The notes under the pieces: model-generated
Told to the model about the DNA's origin: nothing
Seen by the model: only the letters and a program-made list of their open reading frames with translations
Databases searched by the model: none
Part shown: one piece after another, positions 1 through 8,007 of the stretch
How positions within the stretch are numbered: position 1 is the first letter of the stretch
How the letters are laid out: each line of letters begins with the position of its first letter
Source of the DNA: Clostridiales bacterium
GTDB taxonomy: Bacteria; Bacillota; Clostridia; Oscillospirales; Oscillospiraceae
Assembly (NCBI GenBank): GCA_004556755.1
Contig: SFFW01000007.1
Coordinates: 1 to 64,000, forward strand
Length of the DNA: 64,000 nt
Reading direction: 5' to 3'
Program-made: the position numbers and the translations under genes

Positions 1-97
1 AAAGCCCGCAGCGGCAAAGGGCCAGTACATCAAGTCCTGCGTCACCGCTTCCACCATGGGCCCCGGCATCAAGATCAACGCTCAGAAGCAGCTTTGA
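1..97 (+). CDS. rplA: Ribosomal protein L1, C-terminal end (partial)
   Basis: The frame starting at base 2 gives 31 residues ending in TGA at 95-97. The residues around [19 protein letters not shown] match the conserved C-terminal strand of ribosomal protein L1, which binds 23S rRNA at the mobile L1 stalk and represses its own mRNA. The rest of the gene lies left of the window. In most Firmicutes rplJ-rplL follow directly on the same strand. Here a small ORF and terminators follow, and rplJL lie at 21-22 kb on the other strand. Confidence 0.9.
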   Translation, partial: KPAAAKGQYIKSCVTASTMGPGIKINAQKQL

Positions 98-141
98 TAA
101 GCCGTTCGGTGTAAGGTCCGTTTTGCGAAAGGAGGCAGACC

Positions 142-321
142 ATGTCGTTTTTCACGGTTCCCATCTCGGATGAAGTGACGACGATCGTTTCCTCAAAGGG
201 AACGGCGACCGTCGTTAACGACGGCTTTACCTGCTTCGGCATCGGGGATGACGTTCCCGTCGTCCTGCCGCAGAAAAAGCGTAAGCCGGTAATTGCACCG
301 CAAGCCAAAAAGCACAAATAA
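142..321 (+). CDS. Small hypothetical protein, 59 aa
   Basis: An ATG at 142 has a strong SD site (AAAGGAGG, 127-134) at good spacing. The frame runs 59 codons to TAA at 319-321, just before an intrinsic terminator. The protein starts MSFFTVPISDEV, has a valine/threonine-rich middle, and ends in a lysine-rich tail (QKKRKP and KKHK), so it could touch nucleic acid or the ribosome. It sits 44 bases behind rplA and would be co-transcribed with it. I do not recognise the family. The good SD, tight packing and terminator argue for a real gene, but the function is unknown. Confidence 0.6.
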   Translation: MSFFTVPISDEVTTIVSSKGTATVVNDGFTCFGIGDDVPVVLPQKKRKPVIAPQAKKHK

Positions 322-324
322 GCT

Positions 325-356
325 AAAAAAGCTCCGTCAAACGACGGAGCTTTTTT
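325..356 (+). terminator. Intrinsic terminator behind rplA and the 59-aa ORF
   Basis: A 9-bp perfect stem AGCTCCGTC/GACGGAGCT (330-338 and 343-351) has a 4-base loop, an A-run before it and a T-run after it. It can work on both strands. Its stem is the same as that of the terminator at 583-616. Confidence 0.85.
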
Positions 357-461
357 AACTGTCAAAGAGCCAAGAAGAAGCAGCGGCAACAGACCAAAAC
401 ACAATACGCAGCAGGGGAGCTTGAGGGGACAAGGTCCCTCTCAAATTGGATAAATAGCCAT

Positions 462-490
462 CAAAAACGCCTGAGATATCAGGCTTTTTG
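462..490. terminator. Terminator-like hairpin
   Basis: The stem GCCTGA/TCAGGC (469-474, 479-484) has a GATA loop and is flanked by A5 and T5, so the structure could stop transcription on either strand. It is in a gene-free stretch (357-626) filled with hairpins and carrying no convincing ORF. Confidence 0.5.
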
Positions 491-504
491 ACGAGCATAG
501 CGAG

Positions 505-583
505 ATTTTTTGTGAAAAAGAGTTTTCACAAAAAATGTGGCGTGTTTTGAAGCGCACAAAAAGTCATGGGCTTTTTGTGCGCT
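505..583. repeat. Two adjacent perfect inverted repeats
   Basis: The first is a 14-bp perfect stem ATTTTTTGTGAAAA/TTTTCACAAAAAAT (505-518, 523-536) with an AGAG loop. The second is a 13-bp perfect stem AGCGCACAAAAAG/CTTTTTGTGCGCT (551-563, 571-583) with a 7-base loop. No ORF accounts for them. They may be back-up terminators or remnants of a small mobile element. Confidence 0.6.
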
Positions 584-616
584 GAAAAGCTCCGTCAAAA
601 GACGGAGCTTTTTTCG
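583..616. terminator. Bidirectional terminator between the rplA side and mscS
   Basis: The stem AGCTCCGTC/GACGGAGCT (588-596, 601-609) has an AAAA loop, an A-run on one side and a T-run on the other. It lies 11 bases past the mscS stop (minus strand) and probably ends that operon. The stem is identical to the one at 330-351. Confidence 0.8.
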
Positions 617-626
617 TTTATCTTAT

Positions 627-1439
627 TCACTTTTCGGAGATATGCACCTCAAGATGCTCGTAGCTCATGGTAACGCCGTGCCTTTCAAAGCTCTGACGCA
701 CAAGCTCGTTGAGCGCAAAATGCACGCCCCAGTAGTCGGCGCTCTTGCACCACACACGCAGGGCATACTGCACGTCGCTTGCGTTGTAGGCGCTGATCCC
801 GACGAAAGGCGCAGGGTCTTTCAGGATCCTATCGTCCGACTGTGCCGCCTCGATGAGAGCGGCAAAGACGCTTTCGGTCGTGCAGCCGTAGTCTGCGCCG
901 AAGCTCATATCCACACGCCGCAGCTCCTCGGAGCTGTAATTTTCTATCTTCGCCGAGGTAATGTCGCCGTTGGGAACACTGATGACCTTGTTGTCGGGCG
1001 TGAGCAGCACGGTGTAAAACAGACCGATGGAGCGCACCGTTCCGGCGCAGCTTCCCAGCTCGACGTAATCGCCGACGACGAAGGGCTTCGTCACGAGCAG
1101 GGTTATTCCGGAAAACAGGTTGCCGAGCAGCCCCTGAATGGATAGCGACAGCGCAAGTCCGACGACGCTTATGAGCGCCACGAGACTCGTCACCGGGATG
1201 CCGAGGGAGTCGGCGATGATGAGCGCCGCAATTATCCACAGCACCGCCTTGACTGCGGAGGTCAAAAAGCTTTTAAGGCTCGCCTCCATACGGCTTTTGC
1301 CGATGAGTTTCCCCGCCGCCTTGTTCAAAAAGCGTATCGCTATGTAGCATACAATGAATATGACCAGCGCCGACAGCAGCGTTCCGAGGGAGAGGTCGCC
1401 GAGCTTTATGCTCGACAGCTTATCGAAAAATTCAGTCAT
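627..1439 (-). CDS. mscS: Small-conductance mechanosensitive channel, MscS family
   Basis: A 270-residue membrane protein that should open a non-selective pore under membrane tension to release solutes during osmotic downshock. Three transmembrane segments lie in the first ~115 residues; the third is the glycine/alanine-rich pore helix (VVGLALSLSIQGLLGN). The MscS beta-domain follows (FVVGDYVELGSCAGTV, then LLTPDNKVISVPNG), then an alpha/beta C-terminal domain. Length is typical of the minimal family. I chose the ATG at 1439; an upstream GTG at 1448 would lengthen the overlap with galK. It is the last gene of tktA-tktB-galK-mscS, and the overlap with galK suggests translational coupling. Confidence 0.9.
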   Translation of the reverse strand: MTEFFDKLSSIKLGDLSLGTLLSALVIFIVCYIAIRFLNKAAGKLIGKSRMEASLKSFLTSAVKAVLWIIAALIIADSLGIPVTSLVALISVVGLALSLSIQGLLGNLFSGITLLVTKPFVVGDYVELGSCAGTVRSIGLFYTVLLTPDNKVISVPNGDITSAKIENYSSEELRRVDMSFGADYGCTTESVFAALIEAAQSDDRILKDPAPFVGISAYNASDVQYALRVWCKSADYWGVHFALNELVRQSFERHGVTMSYEHLEVHISEK

Positions 1440-2520
1440 GCCTGTCACCCAGCTTCAGCTCGGTGCATTTGCCCGCGCCGAATTCCTTTTCCATCTCCGC
1501 CTTGTAGAAGGGGAAGTAATCCGTCGGCATGAGCGACTGCACGCAGCCGGCAAAGCCGCCGCCATGTACACGCCATGCCCCCTTGCCCTGCAGCAGCTTT
1601 TCGGACAGCTCAAGTCCTCGTTCGAGCTTGCGGTCGTTGGTCGCACTGGTGACGATATTGTTGAGGTAGCGCTCCGACGATCTGCCCGACTCGTTCATCA
1701 GCCGCATGTACTCCTCGCCGTTTCCGGCAATGAGAGCGTCACGCATGGCGGGAACACGGTCGTTCTCGTCGAAAAAGTGCTTTGCACGTCGCACGGGACG
1801 GTCCGCCGTATCCCAACGGCGGGAGCGGAATTCTTCGGGATCGACCTCGCCGAGCAGCTCCTTGCCGAAGAAGCTCGCCACAAGCCGCATATCTGCGGGG
1901 ATGCGTGCATACGAGGTGTCAAGCCCGGCATGACTGCCACCGGTGTCGGTGAGACACAGCGTCAGTCCCATGCGGGAGAAGTCCGCATTCACGGGGACGA
2001 TCTCGTTCGTAAGAAAATCGACGTAGACCGCCCTGCCGAGTGCGCAGGCAAGCTGGTCCATAAGACCGCAGGGCTTGCCGAAGTGCAGGTTCTCCGCCTG
2101 CTGCGCCACTCTTGCGATGGCGACCGGCTCCAGCTCGCCGTTATTGAACAGCTCGTTAAATATCCTTGCGATAAGCACCGAGTACGCAGCCGAGGAGCTG
2201 AGTCCCGATCCGGAGGAAAGCGTGCTGCTTATGACGGCGTCAAAGCCGCCGAAGCTTGCGCTCAGGTCGAACATCGCACAGGCGACGCCCCGAACCAGCG
2301 CCTTGGAGGAGCCGAACTCCTCCGGATGCACGTCAAGATCCGTGAGCTTCACCTCGATGTCGGGGAAGCCCTCGGATTTTATCCTGACGATATTTTCGTA
2401 ATTCGGCATCACCGCAGCGTGCAGTCCCTTGTCCACCGCCGAGGCGAGGATGCGCCCCTTCTGATGGTCGGTGTGATTGCCCGCAAGCTCGGTCCTGCCG
2501 GGCGAAAAGAATTTTTTCAT
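1432..2520 (-). CDS. galK: Galactokinase-like GHMP kinase
   Basis: A 362-residue sugar kinase of the GHMP superfamily. The N-terminal signature SPGRTELAGNHTDHQKG matches the galactokinase substrate motif. The phosphate-binding loop is STLSSGSGLSSSAA, and the third GHMP motif is RVHGGGFAGCVQSL near the C-terminus. Predicted reaction: ATP + galactose to galactose 1-phosphate, first step of the Leloir pathway; a related sugar cannot be excluded because Asn replaces the usual Glu in G(E)HTD. I chose ATG 2520 with GGAG six bases upstream over a GTG at 2550 overlapping the tktB stop. No galT or galE is adjacent. The pairing with transketolase suggests a carbohydrate operon. Confidence 0.85.
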   Translation of the reverse strand: MKKFFSPGRTELAGNHTDHQKGRILASAVDKGLHAAVMPNYENIVRIKSEGFPDIEVKLTDLDVHPEEFGSSKALVRGVACAMFDLSASFGGFDAVISSTLSSGSGLSSSAAYSVLIARIFNELFNNGELEPVAIARVAQQAENLHFGKPCGLMDQLACALGRAVYVDFLTNEIVPVNADFSRMGLTLCLTDTGGSHAGLDTSYARIPADMRLVASFFGKELLGEVDPEEFRSRRWDTADRPVRRAKHFFDENDRVPAMRDALIAGNGEEYMRLMNESGRSSERYLNNIVTSATNDRKLERGLELSEKLLQGKGAWRVHGGGFAGCVQSLMPTDYFPFYKAEMEKEFGAGKCTELKLGDRHD

Positions 2521-2546
2521 AAAACTCTCCGTTTCCGCTTGGCGGA

Positions 2547-3482
2547 TCACTTTCTCGCCAGCACCTTTTCTGCGGCGGCGCAGACCGCCTCGGCATCGAG
2601 TCCGTACTTGTGCAGCAGCTCGCCGTAGGGAGCGGACTCCGTAAATACGTCCTGTATTCCGACAAACTCCGTGGGAACGCCGCAGGCGTTGTGCGCCAGC
2701 ACCTCGGCGACGGCGGAGCCGAGACCGCCGAAGATGTTATGCTCCTCGGCGCAGACTATGGCTCCCGTCTCACGGGCGCAGCGCACGATAAGCTCGGCGT
2801 CGATGGGCTTTATCGAATACATATCGACGACACGGACGGAAACGCCCTTCTTTTCAAGAAGCCGTGCTGCCTCGATCGCCTTGTGTACCATGATGCCGCA
2901 GGCGATGACCGTAAGATCGCTGCCCTCACGGACGACCGCACCCTTGCCAAGCTCAAAGCAGGCATCCTCGGCGTAGAGGTCGGGGTACACGTCACGGCTC
3001 AGACGCAGGTAGAAAGGACCGTAGGTCTCGGCGGCAAACTTCGTCGCCCAGCGGGTGGAGTTTGCGTCGGACGGAACGATGACACGCATATTCGGCAGCG
3101 CACGCATAATGGCGATGTCCTCGGTCGCATGGTGGCTTGCACCGTCGAGAGCGTCGCTCATGCCGCAGTAGGCTCCGCCGAACTTGACGTTCAGGTTTGC
3201 GTAGCAGATCTGATCTCTTGCGGAGATGAGACCGAGCGAGGTCAGGAACACCGTGAAGGTGTTCACGAAGGGTATCTTGCCGACGGTGGACATGCCCGCA
3301 GCCGTGGCGACCATGTTCTGCTCGGCGATGCCCATGTTGAAGAATCTGTCGGGGTGCGCCTTTCCGAAGATGGCGCTTTTCGTGGAGCCGGAAAGGTCTG
3401 CGTCGAGTACGACGATGTTCTCGTTGTCGTTTCCAAGCTCCGCAAGCACGGTGCCGTAAACCTCTCTTATCGCCTTAGCCAT
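2547..3482 (-). CDS. tktB: Transketolase, C-terminal subunit
   Basis: A 311-residue protein covering the pyrimidine-binding and C-terminal domains of transketolase, the second half of a split enzyme. It starts MAKAIREVYGTVLAEL and carries GIAEQNMVATAAGM, the conserved Glu region that activates thiamine diphosphate, followed by the transketolase C-terminal domain (EEHNIFGGLGSAVAEVL). With the partner subunit it moves two-carbon units between ketose and aldose phosphates in the pentose phosphate pathway. It overlaps the N-subunit gene by 8 bases, which suggests coupled translation of a 1:1 complex. Confidence 0.93.
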   Translation of the reverse strand: MAKAIREVYGTVLAELGNDNENIVVLDADLSGSTKSAIFGKAHPDRFFNMGIAEQNMVATAAGMSTVGKIPFVNTFTVFLTSLGLISARDQICYANLNVKFGGAYCGMSDALDGASHHATEDIAIMRALPNMRVIVPSDANSTRWATKFAAETYGPFYLRLSRDVYPDLYAEDACFELGKGAVVREGSDLTVIACGIMVHKAIEAARLLEKKGVSVRVVDMYSIKPIDAELIVRCARETGAIVCAEEHNIFGGLGSAVAEVLAHNACGVPTEFVGIQDVFTESAPYGELLHKYGLDAEAVCAAAEKVLARK

Positions 3483-4308
3483 TTACACTACCTCCCAGCT
3501 CTTCCATTGCAATTTTAAAGCTCTCATCGTCTATCGCCTTGCCGTGCCAGGTGTTTTTGCCCTCCATGAAGGAGACGCCCTTGCCCTTTACGGTGTTTGC
3601 GATGACGACCGTGGGTGCGCCCACGGCGCCGTCTGCGACGCTTATGCAGAAGTCCAGCGCTTCGATGTCGTGGCCGTCGCACTCAAGCACCGTCCAGCCG
3701 AAGCTCTCCCACTTTGCGGCAAGGTCGCCCAGCGGCATTATCTCGTCGGTCGTGCCGTCGAGCTGGACCTTGTTGTAGTCCACGACGGCGATGAGGTTAT
3801 CGAGCTTGAACTTTGCTGCGCTCATTGCGGTCTCCCAGATGACGCCCTCGTTCAGCTCACCGTCGCCGAGGATGGCGTAGACCTTTGCGGGGGAGGCGTT
3901 CAGCTTCAGCGCCATTGCCATGCCCTGTGCGGCGGGGAAGCCCTGTCCGAGCGGACCTCCGGGCATTTCTACGCCGGGGCAGTGGAGGTTGGGGTGTCCC
4001 GCAAGACCGCCCATGCGGCGCAGGGTGCTCATCCTCTCGACGGGGAAAAAGCCCTTCTCCGCAAGGTTGCGGTACAGCATCGGGGCGGCGTGACCCTTTG
4101 AAAGCACGAGGCGGTCACGGTCGGGGTCGGCGGGGTTCTCGGCGCTCAGATTCATATGCTCCTGATAGAGATAGGTCAGTATCTCGCAGACAGAAAGGGA
4201 GCCGCCGGGGTGACCGGACTGAGCGCCGTGAATGGCGGTCAGCACGTCTATCCTGAAGCGGCGGCAAAGCTCGTTGAGTTCGGCAATGCGTTCGGCAGTC
4301 AAGGCCAT
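3475..4308 (-). CDS. tktA: Transketolase, N-terminal subunit
   Basis: A 277-residue thiamine-diphosphate-binding half of a split transketolase. It contains IHGAQSGHPGGSLSVCEIL (substrate-binding histidine region), HGKGHAAP-like LSKGHAAPMLY, and the ThDP/Mg motif GDGELNEGVIWE. I chose ATG 4308, which has CGGAGG upstream; a longer in-frame extension to 4365 has no SD and would run into the promoter. First gene of the operon with tktB, galK and mscS, with a good sigma-A promoter at 4345-4373. Confidence 0.93.
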   Translation of the reverse strand: MALTAERIAELNELCRRFRIDVLTAIHGAQSGHPGGSLSVCEILTYLYQEHMNLSAENPADPDRDRLVLSKGHAAPMLYRNLAEKGFFPVERMSTLRRMGGLAGHPNLHCPGVEMPGGPLGQGFPAAQGMAMALKLNASPAKVYAILGDGELNEGVIWETAMSAAKFKLDNLIAVVDYNKVQLDGTTDEIMPLGDLAAKWESFGWTVLECDGHDIEALDFCISVADGAVGAPTVVIANTVKGKGVSFMEGKNTWHGKAIDDESFKIAMEELGGSVNG

Positions 4309-4344
4309 GTTAATTATCCTCCGAGTTGATATTATTACGATTTT

Positions 4345-4373
4345 AATATAAAACAATCCCCGCACAAAGTCAA
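4345..4373 (-). promoter_or_regulatory. Sigma-A promoter of tktA-tktB-galK-mscS
   Basis: On the minus strand TTGACT (4368-4373) and TATATT (4345-4350) are 17 bases apart, 37 bases upstream of the tktA ATG. Confidence 0.75.
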
Positions 4374-4383
4374 TCGGCGACGC

Positions 4384-4415
4384 AAAAAAGCACCGTTCTA
4401 TAACGGTGCTTTTTT
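4384..4415. terminator. Intrinsic terminator behind trkH
   Basis: A 14-bp stem including AAGCACCGTT/AACGGTGCTT (arms 4384-4397 and 4402-4415) with a 4-base loop, ending in a T-run on both strands. It separates trkH from the tkt operon promoter. Confidence 0.85.
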
Positions 4416-4431
4416 GGTGCGCAGAGCCTGC

Positions 4432-5874
4432 CTATCGCTTCCATGTGCCGGGGGCAAAGAGCAGGAGCATCGGGAAAAGCTCAAGCCTTCCGGCAAGCAT
4501 ATCAAACATAAGCACATATTTTGTAAAGGGCGAAAGCATTGCAAAGCTGCCCATCGGACCCACCTCGCCAAGGCCCGGACCCACGTTGTTCAGACAGGCC
4601 AAAACGGCGGTAAAGCTCGTGGTGAAGCCCCGCCCGTCTATGGCGACGGCAAGCAGCGACAGTCCGAACAGGAGGCAGTAGGCGACGAGAAACGAAAACG
4701 CCGTATTCATAACGGCAGGCTCTATCGCCTTGCCGTCCATCGTCACGAGCTTCACCCGGCGGGGGTGCAGCATCTGCGAAAGCTCCCTTCCGAACGACTT
4801 CACATACATGATTATGCGGGAGACCTTGACGCCGCCCGCAGTCGAGCCGGCGCAGCCGCCGACGAACATGAGCAGCAGCAGTACCGCCTTTGAAAACATC
4901 GGCCACAGGTTGAAATCCGCACTCGCAAAGCCGGTCGTGGTCATCACCGAGGCACACTGGAAGGCGGCGTACTTTAAGCACAGCAGAACGCTGCCGTAAA
5001 CGCCGTCGGCGTACAGGCAGCCCGTCACAAGCAGCACTGCGGCGGCAAATATCACGAGGTACCAGCGCACCTCCTCCATTCCGAAAGCGGCCTTGGCACG
5101 GCGTATGATCAGGTAAAAGTAGAAGTTGAAGTTCACGCCGAATATGAACATGAACGCGGTCACGACGACCTGAATGTAGGTCGAGCTGCTTGCAAGGCTG
5201 TCGCTTTGCACGCCGAAGCCGCCGGTTCCGGCCGTAGCCAGACCGATGCACAGCGCATCGAGCAGGCTCATGTTGCCGAGCAGCAGCAGGATTATCTCCA
5301 AAACGGTCAGAACGAGGTAGATCCCGTACAGATACACGGCGGTCTTCCTGAGCCTCGGAACAAGCTTTCCGACCGACGGTCCGGGGCTTTCCGCCTTCAT
5401 CAGCATCAGGTTGTCGCCTCCCGCCGCCGGGAGGATCGCAAGCAGAAACATCAGCACGCCCATGCCGCCTATCCAATGTGTAAGGCTGCGCCACAAGAGC
5501 AGGCTCGGCGGCAGCGCCTCAACGTCGGTCAGTATGCTTGCGCCGGTCGTGGTAAAGCCGGATATGACCTCAAACAGAGCGTCGGTGAAGCTCGGCGTAA
5601 AGCCCGATATCCAAAGCGGAAGCGCTCCGACAAGGCTCATTGCGATCCAGCCGAGGGAGACGGCGGCAAAGCCCTCTTTCGAGTACATCGACCTGTCGTG
5701 CGGCTTTACGCAGCAGGACACAAACCCCGCCGCAAGCGCCAAGCTCGCCGACAGAGCAAACGCCGTGCCGACGCCGTCGCCCGAAATCAACGCCAGCGCC
5801 GTCGGTATGAGCATAAATGCACCGACCGCCAGCAGCACCCAGCCCACGAAATATCTCACAATGCTGTAGTTCAT
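4432..5874 (-). CDS. trkH: Potassium uptake channel subunit TrkH
   Basis: A 480-residue polytopic protein of the Trk/Ktr/HKT family, with repeated membrane-pore-membrane units. Selectivity-filter glycine regions are visible, for example [12 protein letters not shown], and [12 protein letters not shown] later in the protein. With the cytoplasmic TrkA regulator it imports potassium across the cell membrane. I chose ATG 5874, with an AGGTAACGGA SD and 5 bases from the trkA stop; an upstream in-frame extension lies inside trkA. Length is usual for the family. Confidence 0.93.
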   Translation of the reverse strand: MNYSIVRYFVGWVLLAVGAFMLIPTALALISGDGVGTAFALSASLALAAGFVSCCVKPHDRSMYSKEGFAAVSLGWIAMSLVGALPLWISGFTPSFTDALFEVISGFTTTGASILTDVEALPPSLLLWRSLTHWIGGMGVLMFLLAILPAAGGDNLMLMKAESPGPSVGKLVPRLRKTAVYLYGIYLVLTVLEIILLLLGNMSLLDALCIGLATAGTGGFGVQSDSLASSSTYIQVVVTAFMFIFGVNFNFYFYLIIRRAKAAFGMEEVRWYLVIFAAAVLLVTGCLYADGVYGSVLLCLKYAAFQCASVMTTTGFASADFNLWPMFSKAVLLLLMFVGGCAGSTAGGVKVSRIIMYVKSFGRELSQMLHPRRVKLVTMDGKAIEPAVMNTAFSFLVAYCLLFGLSLLAVAIDGRGFTTSFTAVLACLNNVGPGLGEVGPMGSFAMLSPFTKYVLMFDMLAGRLELFPMLLLFAPGTWKR

Positions 5875-5879
5875 TTCCG

Positions 5880-7244
5880 TTACCTCAGCAGATCCCGTGC
5901 GGAGCGAAGGCTCGACGCCGGGCTTACGACCACGATGCTGTCGCCCGGACATATGCGGTCGGAGCCGGAGGGAATGATGACTTTGCCGTCACGGTATATG
6001 CAGCAGATCAGAATGCCCTTCCGCAGCTCAAGACGGGAAAGCGGCGCCGCAGTCAGTTCCGACTCCGCTTTGATGTAAAACTCCAGCGCCTCGATGCGCC
6101 TGTCGCACAGATAGTACAGCGACTCAATGTTCGTACCGTTGCAGGTGTTGTTAAGCTCTCGAACGTAGCTGAGAATGTAGTTTGCGGTGATCTCCTTGGG
6201 ATTTACGATGCTGCCGAGGGGCAGCTCCTCCGTAAGCTCGGTAAAGCCGAGGGTGCTGACCATGGTGATCTCCCTCGCTCTCGACACCTTGTTTGCGTAA
6301 AGCGAAAGCAGGATGTTCTCCTCGTCCATGTCGGTCAGCGACACGAACACGTCCTCCGAGCAAAGCCCCTCCTCGCTGAGCAGGCGGCGGTCGATGGCGT
6401 CGCCGCAAATGATCTCCGCATTCGGGAGCTGCTCGCTCAGCTCTGCGCAGAGCTTCGGGTCCTTTTCGATTATCTTGACCTTGCTGCGGTTTTTTTGCAG
6501 CCTGTCCGCAAGGTAGAACCCTATGCGCCCGCCACCGGCGATCATCACCTTGCCGGTGTGCCTTACCGGGCAGCCGATGCGCCGCAGAAGCACATTCAGC
6601 TCCTCCGGCGGCGTCATGATGTGGATGGAGTCGCCGGAGTGAAGCACCGTTGCGCCGTTCGGTATAAACGGCTCGCCCCTGTCTCTCGGCTCCACGATGC
6701 AGACAAGAGTGCTGCGGCTGAGCTTTTCGGAGAAGTCGATAAGGCTCATTCCGTCAAGCAGCGAGCCGTCCGGGATGCGGAGCTGTATGAGGTTCACACG
6801 CCCCTTCGCAAAGCTCTCCGCCGTGACCGCCGCAGGTATGCGGATGAGGTCGAATATCTCGTTTGCGGTGGCAAGCTCCGGGTTTATCGCAAGCGACAGT
6901 CCGAGGTCGTCCTTTATCGTGGCAAGCTCCGCAAAGTAAAGCGGATTGCGCACTCTCGCTATCGTTCGGCAGCCGAAGCCGCGCTTGGCGACGAGACAGC
7001 AGAGCATATTCAGCTCGTCCTCGGACGTGACCGCAAGGACAAGGTCTGCGGTCCGGGCGCCCGCCTCCTCAAGCATTTTGTGGCTGACTCCGTTGCCGAG
7101 CAGCGCCTGAACATCAAGCCTGTCAAGGCAATGGTCTATGCGTCTTTGGTCGGTGTCCACGAGCGTCACCTGATGCCCGTCCGCCGTAAGGCGCTCCGCA
7201 AGCGTAAAACCTACTCCGCCTGCGCCGACGATCAAAATGTTCAT
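5880..7244 (-). CDS. trkA: Trk potassium-uptake regulatory subunit TrkA
   Basis: A 454-residue cytoplasmic protein with two RCK units in tandem, each an NAD-binding Rossmann fold plus a TrkA_C domain. The first dinucleotide loop is the GAGGVG of MNILIVGAGGVGFTLAERL; the second is IAGGGRIGFYLADRL near residue 230. It gates TrkH in response to nucleotides. I chose ATG 7244 with AAGGAGG upstream; an in-frame extension to 7298 overlaps the -10 region. It forms an operon with trkH, 5 bases downstream. Confidence 0.93.
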   Translation of the reverse strand: MNILIVGAGGVGFTLAERLTADGHQVTLVDTDQRRIDHCLDRLDVQALLGNGVSHKMLEEAGARTADLVLAVTSEDELNMLCCLVAKRGFGCRTIARVRNPLYFAELATIKDDLGLSLAINPELATANEIFDLIRIPAAVTAESFAKGRVNLIQLRIPDGSLLDGMSLIDFSEKLSRSTLVCIVEPRDRGEPFIPNGATVLHSGDSIHIMTPPEELNVLLRRIGCPVRHTGKVMIAGGGRIGFYLADRLQKNRSKVKIIEKDPKLCAELSEQLPNAEIICGDAIDRRLLSEEGLCSEDVFVSLTDMDEENILLSLYANKVSRAREITMVSTLGFTELTEELPLGSIVNPKEITANYILSYVRELNNTCNGTNIESLYYLCDRRIEALEFYIKAESELTAAPLSRLELRKGILICCIYRDGKVIIPSGSDRICPGDSIVVVSPASSLRSARDLLR

Positions 7245-7277
7245 AGACTTCCTCCTTGGGAAACATACTTCAGTCGG

Positions 7278-7305
7278 ATTATAGCACAGCGCCGCCAAAA
7301 GTCAA
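7278..7305 (-). promoter_or_regulatory. Sigma-A promoter of trkA-trkH
   Basis: Minus-strand TTGACT (7300-7305) and TATAAT (7278-7283) with a 16-base spacer, about 35 bases upstream of the trkA ATG. Confidence 0.75.
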
Positions 7306-7448
7306 TCTGCGGGCTGTGTAGTCCGTACAAATTCCCGTGCCGTGACCGTCCGTGTTTTTTGTCGCCACCCTTGCGTCTCCGTCGTCGGACACTGCGGCGG
7401 TTTTGGCGTAAGGCGCTTTTGTTCGGCGAAGAAATTTTTAAAAAGCCC
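7306..7448. other. Intergenic stretch, nothing recognised
   Basis: Between the trkA promoter and the plus-strand promoter at 7449. I see no ORF with an SD site, no strong hairpin and no repeat here. Confidence 0.5.
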
Positions 7449-7502
7449 TTTACAAAACCGGAAACCGGTGCTATTATAAATTCCGTTAGTTAATTAACTA
7501 AC
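7449..7502 (+). promoter_or_regulatory. Promoter overlapped by an 18-bp palindromic operator
   Basis: TTTACA (7449-7454) and TATTAT (7472-7477) have a 17-base spacer. The perfect palindrome GTTAGTTAATTAACTAAC (7485-7502) starts at or just after the expected transcription start. That layout is typical of a TetR- or MarR-type repressor site, but which protein binds is not visible. No intact gene follows. Confidence 0.6.
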
Positions 7503-7555
7503 CATAGTTGTGTAGATTTCTTTCTTTCTGTTTTTCTTTATCTTTATTTTCCGGC

Positions 7556-7586
7556 AAAAAGCTTCGCCTCTCGGCGGGGCTTTTTG
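7556..7586 (+). terminator. Terminator-like hairpin about 70 bases after the operator
   Basis: AAAAAGC (7556-7562) pairs with GCTTTTT (7579-7585), with an inner CGCC/GGCG stem. Transcription from the promoter at 7449-7477 would end here, giving an RNA of about 100 nt with a pyrimidine-rich middle (7511-7552). Confidence 0.6.
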
Positions 7587-7654
7587 CTTTGCTCTCAGAT
7601 CCCTGCGGTCAACAAAACCCCGTCACCCCCGCATCGCAGCAAGATATTCACAAC

Positions 7655-7687
7655 CTCATGGCCCCCTCTGACTGAGGGAGGCATGAG
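7655..7687. repeat. Imperfect inverted repeat at the edge of a gene remnant
   Basis: The arms CTCATGGCCCCCTC (7655-7668) and GAGGGAGGCATGAG (7674-7687) match at 12 of 14 positions around a TGACT loop. Such CCCTC/GAGGG hairpins can mark small mobile-element scars. It lies where the gene remnant's reading frame is cut off. Confidence 0.4.
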
Positions 7688-7867
7688 TGCGGCGGTCGCT
7701 TTACTCCGCCGGAGGACATCGTGACGCTCGGCGTGCGTATCGCTCTGGGAGCGGCTTATGAGTGGTGCCGCACGAGGGGTGCGTTCGACCTTCGGCAGAC
7801 GGCGCTTTCGGAGCATGAGACGCTTTACGACGTGCCGCCGGAGTACCGCCGGTATTCAAAACGGTAG
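7676..7867 (+). pseudogene. C-terminal remnant of a protein-coding gene, possibly a TetR-type regulator
   Basis: The frame is open for 63 codons to TAG at 7865-7867, has no start codon with an SD and begins abruptly after the inverted repeat. Its translation (RFTPPEDIVTLGVRIALG, then GAAYEWCRTRGAFDLRQ, then LYDVPPEYRRYSKR) looks like real protein with amphipathic helices. It reminds me of the last helices of TetR-family regulators, but this is unverified. A deleted, self-regulated repressor would also explain the orphan promoter and palindromic operator just upstream. Confidence 0.45.
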
Positions 7868-7939
7868 TTAAAACAGCACAAAAGCGTTAAGAAGCCGTAA
7901 ATCGATTTTGTGCAAAGCGGAAAAAGCGCAAAACGAGGC

Positions 7940-7968
7940 TTGACAAATCGCTTCTGCGGGACTACCAT
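7940..7968 (+). promoter_or_regulatory. Promoter of the methionine-transport operon
   Basis: TTGACA (7940-7945) and TACCAT (7963-7968) have a 17-base spacer. The -35 is perfect and the -10 weak, so the expected start is near 7975, 33 bases before the leader-peptide ATG. Confidence 0.65.
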
Positions 7969-8007
7969 GCTCGGCGTAAACGAATTTTCGGGAAAGGAGA
8001 AAGCAGC

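Noticed and set aside
1354-2628. Long plus-strand ORF opposite galK
   Set aside because: Antisense shadow of a well-supported gene in high-GC DNA; no SD, no recognisable motif.
5817-7493. 558-codon plus-strand ORF opposite trkA
   Set aside because: Shadow frame; arginine/histidine-rich nonsense composition and it crosses promoters and the operator.
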